Below, in pieces: positions 1 through 5,338 of a stretch of 9,182 bases of DNA; the stretch's first letter is position 1, and each line of letters begins with the position of its first letter. A program made the position numbers and the translations under genes. This stretch comes from Romeriopsis sp046049545 (GTDB lineage: Bacteria > Cyanobacteriota > Cyanobacteriia > Leptolyngbyales > Leptolyngbyaceae). The notes under the pieces were generated by a model that searched no databases, was not told the DNA's origin, and saw only the letters and a list, made by a program, of their open reading frames with translations. The stretch spans positions 1-9,182 of the forward strand of contig JBJORF010000130.1 in NCBI GenBank assembly GCA_046049545.1, given 5' to 3'.

Positions 1-1
1 T

Positions 2-58
2 TGGAAAGCCGCCGCTTCCCATTTCGCAATTATGTTCCCTGAACGCTTCACTTATTGA
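2..58 (+). CDS. possible C-terminal tail of a gene entering from the left
   Basis: The second frame is open from the window edge and ends at TGA 56-58, giving the 18-residue tail WKAAASHFAIMFPERFTY. It looks like ordinary protein sequence, but it is far too short to assign. It lies in the same frame as the reading frame at 110-466, with only this TGA between them. The two could therefore be pieces of one gene broken by a stop codon. A chance open stretch of this length is also possible. Confidence 0.25.
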   Translation, partial: WKAAASHFAIMFPERFTY

Positions 59-109
59 CGTTCAACACCCTTACACAAAAATCCGAACGCTCTCGTACCA
101 CAAGAGGCT

Positions 110-466
110 TTGCCTATATCCGTTCATATCGCAATACCTCCTACTCTTCAAGTTATTGAAGATCTTGAGCGTCTACTTTCTGAGCTATTCAGTCAATTCA
201 GAGAAGATTCAAAAAACTTTCCTCTTGTTCGTGAATTTGTTTTAATGAATAAAGGCGCACAATATATCAATGCACCTGAGAAGAATATCTTCTTCTTCTA
301 TTATGAAACTCACACCCATCTCCGAAGCCAGCTTCGACTGTTAGAGAATCATGCCTTGATTCGAGAAATCACTTTTAATGGTGTTCCCCGTTTTGTTATG
401 TCTGAAGTTCTAGTCAATTACTTAAGCTCTTCCAGTATTGTTGATTCAGGTGTTTCAGTAGAATAA
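110..466 (+). CDS. hypothetical protein, 118 aa, possible winged-helix C-terminus
   Basis: I do not recognise this protein. The TTG at 110 is the first usable start after the in-frame stop at 56-58. It has AAGAGG only two bases upstream, which is too close for a good ribosome site, so the start is doubtful; an ATG occurs only at residue 46. The C-terminal third (about residues 66-108) alternates a helix (THLRSQLRLLENHALI), a short beta-hairpin-like stretch (REITFNGVPRFVMS) and another helix (EVLVNYLS). That order fits a winged-helix fold. There is no signal peptide or membrane segment. The DNA is clearly more AT-rich than the genes to the right and has no CGATCG site, which suggests transferred DNA. 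It may be the C-terminal remnant of a longer protein. It does not resemble BrnT, the toxin expected beside the antitoxin remnant that follows 53 bases downstream. Confidence 0.45.
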   Translation: MPISVHIAIPPTLQVIEDLERLLSELFSQFREDSKNFPLVREFVLMNKGAQYINAPEKNIFFFYYETHTHLRSQLRLLENHALIREITFNGVPRFVMSEVLVNYLSSSSIVDSGVSVE

Positions 467-505
467 TTCAGCGAATTCAATCTGATGTGCAACGGTAATA
501 AATAC

Positions 506-511
506 GAGGAG
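506..511 (+). promoter_or_regulatory. ribosome binding site of the antitoxin remnant
   Basis: GAGGAG lies 8 bases before the ATG at 520. This good Shine-Dalgarno sequence fixes the original start of the broken antitoxin gene, although its reading frame is now too short and shifted to be seen as a normal gene. Confidence 0.6.
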
Positions 512-519
512 TTTCTGCT

Positions 520-726
520 ATGAGAGACGAATACGACTTTTCCCAATCCACCCCAAATACCTACACCAAAAATCTCAAAAACAGATCACCATCCGCTCAG
601 AAGAAGAAGTCGTCAATTACTTCAAAACTCTATCCAGCGAAACAGGCATCCCCTACCAAACCTTGAAACCTCTATCTGCAAGATTGTGCCAAAGCCCAGC
701 GGAAGCCATCATTGGAGTGGGCGTAA
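520..726 (+). pseudogene. frameshifted CopG/BrnA-type antitoxin
   Basis: From ATG 520 the frame reads MRDEYDFSQSTPNTYTKNLK, the usual opening of cyanobacterial CopG/BrnA-like antitoxins. It then derails at a run of five A (577-581). With one more A it continues as QITIRSEEEVVNYFK, SSETGIPYQTL, that is, the ribbon-helix-helix DNA-binding core. A second break follows TTG 663-665: one base stands where the Ile codon of the usual LINLYL motif should be, a loss of two. The original frame then resumes as NLYLQDCAKAQRKPSLEWA and ends at TAA 724-726. As it stands the ATG frame stops early, at TGA 664-666. Restored length is about 69 residues, normal for the family. Such antitoxins pair with a toxin gene just upstream, but no toxin is visible. 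The gene looks dead unless both indels are sequencing errors. Confidence 0.8.
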
Positions 727-780
727 TTCACCATTGTGTCACTATCAATCGGACATGGAAGCCCGATCGATACGCCATCA

Positions 781-812
781 TTGTCAGGATTGGGAGCAAG
801 CAATCCTATAAT
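781..812 (+). promoter_or_regulatory. promoter with dyad in a 20-bp spacer (MerR-like geometry)
   Basis: A -35-like TTGTCA (781-786) and a perfect -10 TATAAT (807-812) are separated by exactly 20 bp, which is too long for normal sigma-70 use. The spacer is filled end to end by the inverted repeat GGATTG (787-792), 8 bases, CAATCC (801-806), centred on the middle of the spacer. Promoters controlled by MerR-family activators have a 19-20 bp spacer with a dyad between the two elements. The start point would fall near 819, leaving a leader of about 25 bases before the ATG at 845. The elements are seen directly; control by a MerR-type protein is inference, and no regulator gene is in the window. 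Confidence 0.55.
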
Positions 813-844
813 GGTGACATCATCCGATCGCTTAACATCCTTTT

Positions 845-1366
845 ATGAACTACCTTGTTGCCGTCTTTCCCCAACGTACAGCCGTCGAAGCGGCCCGCGA
901 CAGCCTGAAAAAAGCCGATATTTCCACCAGCGGCATGACCATTCTGGGACAAGGCTACCAGTCCGCTGATGAGTACGGCCTGATTGACCCCCGTGACAAA
1001 CTCCGCCAACGCATTCGCTGGATGGCAACCTGGCTGATTCCCTTCGGTACCTTCGGCGGCATCACCTTCACCCGCATCACCAACCTCGACACCTTCGCCT
1101 ACGCTGGCCCCGTGGGCAACTACGCGATCGGGGGCTTGCTCGGCGGACTCTCGGGCTTGCTCGGCAGCGTCTTCGTCGGCGGTGCCGGAAATGACGGCGG
1201 CATCTTCCTCGGGAAAGACGCGACCCCCTACCGCAAACGCTTGGCCCAAGGGAAATACCTGCTGGTGATCACCGGCTCAGACCAAACCCTACGCCGATCG
1301 AACAAGCTGCTGCGCGAAATTGATCCAGAAAGTCTTCAGATCTATGGGGATGAAACGATCGAGTAG
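845..1366 (+). CDS. conserved membrane protein, 173 aa, stress-protein-like alpha/beta halves
   Basis: The protein reads like a conserved cyanobacterial family of unknown function. The N-terminus (about 1-45: MNYLVAVFPQRTAVEAARDS, then helix and strand) has a beta-alpha-beta pattern. The middle holds a hydrophobic segment at about 60-76 (MATWLIPFGTFGGITF) and a glycine-zipper-like segment at about 87-113 (GGLLGGLSGLLGSVFVGG). The C-terminus (about 129-168: YRKRLAQGKYLLVITGSD, then helix) repeats a strand-helix-strand pattern. Two small alpha/beta halves around a glycine-rich membrane core recall the YflT/general-stress-protein-17M type, but I infer this from layout alone. The ATG at 845 has no clear Shine-Dalgarno, and the upstream frames give no better start. 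The likely promoter is at 781-812. sdhA follows 84 bases downstream on the same strand, so co-transcription is possible but not shown. Confidence 0.9.
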   Translation: MNYLVAVFPQRTAVEAARDSLKKADISTSGMTILGQGYQSADEYGLIDPRDKLRQRIRWMATWLIPFGTFGGITFTRITNLDTFAYAGPVGNYAIGGLLGGLSGLLGSVFVGGAGNDGGIFLGKDATPYRKRLAQGKYLLVITGSDQTLRRSNKLLREIDPESLQIYGDETIE

Positions 1367-1435
1367 ATCCGGCATGATAAAGGGAGCATCGCTAAAATCA
1401 GGTTTTGGCAATGATGTTTTCGCTGGGTTTGTGTT

Positions 1436-1441
1436 GGGAGG
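1436..1441 (+). promoter_or_regulatory. ribosome binding site that decides the GTG start of sdhA
   Basis: GGGAGG lies 9 bases before GTG 1451. It supports this GTG as the start: the protein then begins MIEHDVLIVGGG, the normal length before the FAD-binding glycines in this family. A nearer GGAG (1445-1448) is only two bases from the GTG and is probably not used. Confidence 0.6.
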
Positions 1442-1450
1442 TCTGGAGTC

Positions 1451-3178
1451 GTGATTGAGCATGACGTGCTGATTGTCGGCGGGGGGCTAGCAGGTTGCCG
1501 CGCTGCCCTAGAAATCGTCCGCACCGATCCCAGCCTCAGTGTGGGCCTAATCGCCAAAACCCACCCGATCCGATCGCACTCCGTCGCCGCCCAAGGGGGC
1601 ATTGCCGCAACGCTACGCAACGTCGATGAAACCGACTCCTGGGAAGCGCATGCTTTCGATACAGTGAAGGGGTCAGACTATCTGGCTGATCAAGATGCCG
1701 TGGCGATTTTGACCCAGGAAGCGCCGGATGTGCTGATCGACCTGGAGCATATGGGCGTGCTGTTTTCGCGGTTACCCGATGGTCGGATTGCGCAACGGGC
1801 CTTTGGCGGACATTCTCACAATCGGACTTGCTATGCAGCCGATAAAACAGGCCATGCGATTCTGCATGAATTGGTCACCAATCTGATGAAATATGGCGTG
1901 ACGCTCTACGATGAGTGGTACGTGATGCAGCTAATTCTGGAAGAGAATCAGGCGAAGGGATTGGTGATGTATCACTTGCTCGATGGGCAGGTAGAGGTCG
2001 CGCGATCGAAAGCGGTAATGTTCGCCACCGGGGGCTATGGCCGCGTTTACAATACGACTTCCAATGACTTTGCTTCAACGGGGGATGGGCTGGCGATGAC
2101 GGCGGCGGTGGGGCTGCCCTTAGAAGATATGGAATTTGTCCAGTTCCATCCGACGGGGCTATATCCGGTGGGGGTGCTGATTTCGGAGGCGGTGCGGGGG
2201 GAAGGTGCCTATTTGCTGAATAGCGACGGCGATCGGTTCATGGCAAATTATGCGCCGAGTCGGATGGAGCTGGCCCCGAGGGATATTACCTCGCGGGCGA
2301 TCGTGCGGGAGGTGATGGCGGGGCGCGGAATATATCGGGATGGCAGTGCTGGTGGGCCGTTTGTGCATTTAGACCTGCGGCACATGGGCAAGGAAAAGAT
2401 CATGAGTAAGGTGCCGTTTGCCTGGGAGGAGGCCCATCGCTTAGTCGGGATTGATGCCGTGCAGGAGCCGATGCCCGTGCGGCCAACAGTGCACTATTCG
2501 ATGGGGGGGATTCCGGTGAATGTCGATGGGCAGGTGCGCCGCGACGGGGAAACGCTGGTCAAGAGTTTTTTTGCGGCGGGGGAGACGGCTTGCGTGTCGG
2601 TGCATGGCGGGAATCGGTTGGGCAGTAATTCGCTGCTGGAATGTGTCGTCTATGGACGGCGGACAGGGGCAGCGATCGCGCAATATGTGACAGGTAGACT
2701 ATTGCCTACGGTAAATGAGGCACGATACCGACAGGAAGCCGAAGCCCGGATTAAGGCATTGCTCAGTCAGCCCGGAGAATATCGTATTGGCGCGATTCGG
2801 GAGGAATTTCAAGACTGCATGACAGAGTATTGCGGGGTATTTCGGACAGCAGCGCGAATGGAAATAGGATTAGCAAAATTGCAGGAAATCAAACAGAAGG
2901 CACAACAGGTTTATCTCGATGATCAAAATACCTGTTGGAATACGGAGCTAATTGAAGCGATCGAGTTGCAGTCGTTACTTGTGGTCGGGGAAGTGATTTT
3001 GACTGCTGCACTCAGTCGGCGGGAGAGCCGGGGATCGCATTACCGTGAGGATTTTCAGACGCGGGATGATGTGAATTTTCTGAAGCATACGTTGGCATAC
3101 CATGAGCCGTCGGGAGTCCGGATCGCCTCGATGCCTGTGGTGATTAATCAGTTCGAACCGCAGGAGCGAAAATACTAA
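1451..3178 (+). CDS. sdhA: succinate dehydrogenase/fumarate reductase flavoprotein subunit
   Basis: This is the catalytic FAD subunit that oxidises succinate to fumarate and feeds electrons through the iron-sulphur subunit into the quinone pool of the respiratory membrane. The 575 residues are full length. The dinucleotide-binding motif GGGLAG is at 10-15. RSHSVAAQGG (41-50) carries His43, equivalent to the histidine that binds FAD covalently in E. coli SdhA. Substrate-site residues are His233 (HPTG), Ser245/Glu246 (ISEAVRGEG), Arg277 (APRDIT), His348 (HYSMGG) and Arg389 (NRLGSNSLLE). The C-terminal helical domain runs from about 425 and ends FEPQERKY. No sdhB or membrane anchor gene lies beside it, as is usual in cyanobacteria, where sdh genes are scattered. 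A TAAAAT at 1393-1398 could be a -10 element but has no matching -35. The last codons form the first unit of a tandem repeat. Confidence 0.97.
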   Translation: MIEHDVLIVGGGLAGCRAALEIVRTDPSLSVGLIAKTHPIRSHSVAAQGGIAATLRNVDETDSWEAHAFDTVKGSDYLADQDAVAILTQEAPDVLIDLEHMGVLFSRLPDGRIAQRAFGGHSHNRTCYAADKTGHAILHELVTNLMKYGVTLYDEWYVMQLILEENQAKGLVMYHLLDGQVEVARSKAVMFATGGYGRVYNTTSNDFASTGDGLAMTAAVGLPLEDMEFVQFHPTGLYPVGVLISEAVRGEGAYLLNSDGDRFMANYAPSRMELAPRDITSRAIVREVMAGRGIYRDGSAGGPFVHLDLRHMGKEKIMSKVPFAWEEAHRLVGIDAVQEPMPVRPTVHYSMGGIPVNVDGQVRRDGETLVKSFFAAGETACVSVHGGNRLGSNSLLECVVYGRRTGAAIAQYVTGRLLPTVNEARYRQEAEARIKALLSQPGEYRIGAIREEFQDCMTEYCGVFRTAARMEIGLAKLQEIKQKAQQVYLDDQNTCWNTELIEAIELQSLLVVGEVILTAALSRRESRGSHYREDFQTRDDVNFLKHTLAYHEPSGVRIASMPVVINQFEPQERKY

Positions 3179-3235
3179 AGCGAGACGCAGGAGCGGAACT
3201 ATTAAAGTGAACCGCAGGAGCGGAAGTATTAAATC
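3155..3235 (+). repeat. three tandem 27-bp units repeating the sdhA tail and stop codon
   Basis: The units are 3155-3181, 3182-3208 and 3209-3235, with no spacer. The first covers the last seven codons of sdhA, its TAA and the next codon. Read in the sdhA frame the units give EPQERKY-stop-Ser, ETQERNY-stop-Ser and EPQERKY-stop-Ile, so the gene ends in three in-frame TAA codons. Units 1 and 3 differ at four bases; the three inside the peptide are all synonymous (CGA/CGG, AAA/AAG, TAC/TAT). Each unit contains a short dyad around AGGA, best in unit 3 (CCGC, AGGA, GCGG), which is weak as a terminator. The array fills the whole gap between the sdhA and nei stop codons. Confidence 0.9.
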
Positions 3236-3236
3236 A

Positions 3237-4061
3237 CTAGGGCGCGGCTTGGCAGGTGGGACAGTAGTAGACGCGGCGGCCACCGACGGCATCTTTAACG
3301 ATCGGGGTGCCGCAGGTATAGCAGGGCTGATCGGTACGCGAGAAGACCCAATGCCGATAAAACCAGCGGGGTTTACCTTGAGCTTTCAGGGCGAGAGCGG
3401 TGGCAAGGTCGTTAGTGATGCCTTTGGTTTCGTAGGATTGGCGCGGGACGGCGATGATGGCTGCGGCGAGTTTATGGATTTGGGTGGGAGTACAGTCGAT
3501 CGGGCGCACCGTGGGATGAATGCCTGCCAGAAATAGCACTTCACTGCGGAGGTAATTCCCCAAACCACAAACAAATTGTTGATCGAGCAAGAGCGTCGGA
3601 AAACCCCGTCGGGTAAAGCGTTTCTCCAGCAATCGCGCTTCGACTTCAGCGACAGTGAGGGCTTCGTCCAAAACATCGGGGCCGAGTTTTTGTAAAAAGG
3701 GATGAATCGCTAAATCATCATCATTAAGCACCAAAATATCAGAGGCGCTGTAGAGCAAAGCGGACTTTTTCGGTGTGTGGATCGCGAGGCGCAGTTGGCG
3801 GTTGGTGGTGGGGTAGCTGTGGGCTTTGCGGATGTACCAAACGCCGTAGAGTTGGTTGTGGCTGTAGATTGTCCAGCCATTGTCGAAGCGGGTGAGCAGG
3901 GCTTTGCCTCGGGGGCGGACGGCGGTGACGCGCGATCGGGCCAGTTCGGGAATGTAGGATTGGAGGGCATCAAAAGCGAAGAAGATTTCGGTAATCGGTT
4001 GATCAACGATCGCCTTCGCAATTTTGTCAGCGGCGAGGCGAATTTCGGGGCCTTCGGGCAT
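3237..4061 (-). CDS. nei: endonuclease VIII (DNA glycosylase/AP lyase)
   Basis: This base-excision repair enzyme removes oxidised pyrimidines and cuts the DNA backbone at the resulting site. The 274 residues match the family's usual length. The mature N-terminus PEGPE supplies the catalytic Pro2 and Glu3. Lys53 lies in RPRGKALLT. The void-filling motif QLYGVW is at 70-75. The helix-two-turn-helix motif GLGNYLR is at 166-172. The C-terminal zinc finger uses Cys247, Cys250, Cys267 and Cys270, with arginines at 262-263 in the finger loop. QLYGVW and the overall similarity to E. coli Nei place it in the Nei branch rather than MutM. The ATG at 4061 is fixed because the next residues must be PEGPE; it has no Shine-Dalgarno. 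It converges with sdhA. The toxin gene upstream on the same strand is 173 bases away, with no clear promoter seen between them. Confidence 0.97.
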   Translation of the reverse strand: MPEGPEIRLAADKIAKAIVDQPITEIFFAFDALQSYIPELARSRVTAVRPRGKALLTRFDNGWTIYSHNQLYGVWYIRKAHSYPTTNRQLRLAIHTPKKSALLYSASDILVLNDDDLAIHPFLQKLGPDVLDEALTVAEVEARLLEKRFTRRGFPTLLLDQQFVCGLGNYLRSEVLFLAGIHPTVRPIDCTPTQIHKLAAAIIAVPRQSYETKGITNDLATALALKAQGKPRWFYRHWVFSRTDQPCYTCGTPIVKDAVGGRRVYYCPTCQAAP

Positions 4062-4234
4062 GGGAATAGAGGGCGGGGGAACTGTTCTAGCTTACGGCGA
4101 TCGTTGGGTGAAATACAAGGCGATTTTGTCGCGAATCCGCTGGAGTGAGCAGGAGTATTTAACGATCGGGTAGAAGTAGTCCTAGAAAGCTCTTTTTGAA
4201 TTATTCAGTTCACACAATCATGTGGGAAGTCAGG

Positions 4235-4657
4235 TTAATTATCTTCTGGTATGATGGTGGGAATAATTTGATTACGGTGCTGGCGATAGATTTTGAAGTC
4301 GCTGTCTAGGGTCAGAATGGGGCTATTTTCGTTGAGTTCACTCATTCTCACCAGGCAGGCATCCGCTAGAGACATCGGAACTGATGCGTAGCGTTGCATG
4401 AGTGTGGTGATGGCGGAAACTTCTTGATTGAGGGTAAATGGAATGGTGATGTATTTTTGTTCAAGCAATTTGAGAATAGTTGATTGTCCATTATGGATTC
4501 TCTGGGCAAGGAAGCAAGCTTCGGTGATGACGGTTTCGCTAGTGATAAGTGGTGCAGTGATTTGGGAAAGCTGGGAGACGGCCCAAGGATGAAATTTGTC
4601 TTTTGGCATCAGGAAGGCAATCAATACACCAGTATCAAGAATTACGGGAGTGCTCAT
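4235..4657 (-). CDS. vapC: PIN-domain toxin (VapC-type ribonuclease)
   Basis: VapC toxins are metal-dependent ribonucleases that stop translation by cutting RNA, and they are held inactive by the antitoxin made from the same transcript. The 140 residues carry the PIN acidic set: Asp8 (VILDTGVL), Glu46 (VITEACFL), Asp99 (SLADACLVRM) and Asp118/Asp120 (LTLDSDF). Length is normal for the family and all key residues are present, so the toxin looks active. The ATG (4655-4657) overlaps the antitoxin TGA (4654-4656) in the arrangement ATGA, which implies coupled translation. It is second in the operon, as usual. The RNA target cannot be told from sequence. No strong terminator follows; there is only a 4-bp stem (CACA/TGTG) just after the stop. 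Confidence 0.94.
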   Translation of the reverse strand: MSTPVILDTGVLIAFLMPKDKFHPWAVSQLSQITAPLITSETVITEACFLAQRIHNGQSTILKLLEQKYITIPFTLNQEVSAITTLMQRYASVPMSLADACLVRMSELNENSPILTLDSDFKIYRQHRNQIIPTIIPEDN

Positions 4658-4896
4658 GATTGTCCGAAGCCTTGGAGGTATTGAGGATTATGGGAAAGGT
4701 CTTCTAGGTCGCTATCGAGGCAACCCGCAAACTCCTGTGCAGCGGTGGCGAAGGAAAGGGGTTCGGTTGGCTGATTAGCTGATGGTGCAGCATGTTGAGC
4801 CTGGTATTCGAGAAATTCGACGTATTCGATTACTTTGTTACGCTGTTCAGGGGGAAGCTGTTGAATCTTTTGGATTGCTGTTTCTAGGGATAACAT
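4654..4896 (-). CDS. DUF2281-like antitoxin of the PIN toxin
   Basis: The 80-residue protein begins MLSLETAIQKIQQLPPEQRN, followed by KVIEYVEFLEYQ. This amphipathic helical start is typical of the small cyanobacterial DUF2281-type proteins encoded just before PIN toxins. The second half (about 36-80) is polar and Pro/Ser/Ala-rich with an acidic stretch (DSDLEDLS). It probably wraps the toxin; that role is inferred from position. The ATG at 4896 has no Shine-Dalgarno. The frame stays open for 50 codons upstream (to TGA 5047-5049) but contains no start codon there, so this ATG is the only reasonable start. A candidate promoter and operator lie 31-62 bases upstream (4927-4958). The antitoxin is expected to repress its own operon, but its DNA-binding region is not obvious. 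Confidence 0.9.
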   Translation of the reverse strand: MLSLETAIQKIQQLPPEQRNKVIEYVEFLEYQAQHAAPSANQPTEPLSFATAAQEFAGCLDSDLEDLSHNPQYLQGFGQS

Positions 4897-4926
4897 GGGT
4901 TTGCTCGGGTGGTGGTATTCGATCGG

Positions 4927-4958
4927 GGTTAACCAGTTATATTTTATCGAATGATTCG
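4927..4958 (-). promoter_or_regulatory. candidate promoter/operator of the toxin-antitoxin operon
   Basis: Read on the minus strand, an AT-rich core containing TAAAAT (4946-4941) and TATAAC (4941-4936) is a possible -10 element. It is flanked by two perfect palindromes: CGAAT-G-ATTCG (4948-4958) upstream and GGTTAACC (4927-4934) downstream. No -35 at proper spacing is visible. Palindromes around the -10 fit autoregulation by the antitoxin or the toxin-antitoxin complex, which is known for many such operons; here it is inference. Confidence 0.45.
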
Positions 4959-5188
4959 GCTGATAGTAGCAATTAGATTGGTTCTCCGATCGGGCGGCAG
5001 CAGTTACGAAACGAACATTATCTAGATTATTCGCGTTTTTTGCGCTTCAATAGGGGCACCAGACGAAACCAGCGAAAAACTGCGGGCACCTGTAACCCCG
5101 ATCATATTTGATTTTCAAGATACGATCAGGCGAATCTCGCATGGACTCACATGGTTATAAACGCCTTACCTTAACCTAAACCCTTGCC

Positions 5189-5211
5189 GCACTAAATATG
5201 GGATTTAGTGC
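5189..5211. other. perfect 9-bp inverted repeat with 5-base loop
   Basis: GCACTAAAT (5189-5197) and ATTTAGTGC (5203-5211) are exact reverse complements around ATGGG. Neither strand has a T-run after it, so it is not a standard terminator. It lies about 130 bases beyond the stop of the 273-aa exported protein gene. It could be a backup RNA hairpin or a protein-binding dyad. Confidence 0.6.
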
Positions 5212-5278
5212 CTACCATGGTAATTCTAGGAGAAGCGACAAACTCAGACCCTGCGTCCCCACCCGCCCGATCGCAAAT

Positions 5279-5310
5279 CTGGGCGGCAATGACAATGCAC
5301 CGCCGCCCAG
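5279..5310 (-). terminator. GC-rich hairpin after the exported-protein operon
   Basis: CTGGGCGGC (5279-5287) pairs perfectly with GCCGCCCAG (5302-5310) over 9 bp, around a 14-base loop. On the minus strand it starts 29 bases after the stop codon at 5339 and is followed by ATTTG rather than a long T-run. Cyanobacterial terminators often lack strong T-runs, so a terminator role is likely but not certain. Confidence 0.55.
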
Positions 5311-5338
5311 GATCACAAATCAATTACATCAACGAACC

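Larger units (their letters stand above)
4897..5338. other. 442-bp gap without a convincing gene
   Basis: From the antitoxin start rightward this gap holds a candidate promoter/operator (4927-4958), an 8-bp palindrome ATCTAGAT (5020-5027), a T-run/A-run pair (around 5035-5080) that could form a loose 9-bp stem, a short C/T/A-rich run of CCTTA-like units (about 5164-5184), a perfect 9-bp hairpin (5189-5211) and a GC-rich hairpin (5279-5310). A 31-codon minus-strand frame (5142 to 5047) has no ribosome site and is probably chance. I see no tRNA, known cyanobacterial small RNA or complete mobile element. Confidence 0.6.

Noticed and set aside
110..466. The 118-aa frame as the BrnT toxin of the broken antitoxin
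   Set aside because: It has the wrong length and lacks the BrnT opening (F-x-W-D-x-x-K) and core. Only its position suggested it.
806..1249. Minus-strand frame (147 codons) opposite the 173-aa membrane protein
   Set aside because: Ala/Glu/Gly-rich shadow of the real gene with no start signal. The plus-strand protein has a coherent fold pattern and its own promoter.
3155..3235. Tandem 27-bp units considered as a CRISPR array
   Set aside because: The units are contiguous with no spacers and the first is coding sequence of sdhA.
3777..4148. Plus-strand frame (123 codons) over the 5' half of nei
   Set aside because: Antisense to nei, whose catalytic and zinc-finger residues are all present.
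4093..4182. Minus-strand open stretch between the toxin gene and nei (ends IRDKIALYFTQRSP)
   Set aside because: It has about 29 codons, no start codon and no ribosome site. The protein-like look is not enough to call a remnant.
5047..5142. 31-codon minus-strand frame with two CP pairs (YRCPQFF and FVWCPY)
   Set aside because: There is no ribosome site or promoter, and the length is within chance expectation for this gap.
5164..5184. CCTTA/CCTAAA-like run resembling a short tandem repeat
   Set aside because: Only about four degenerate units over 20 bases. There is no clear period and no link to a neighbour.
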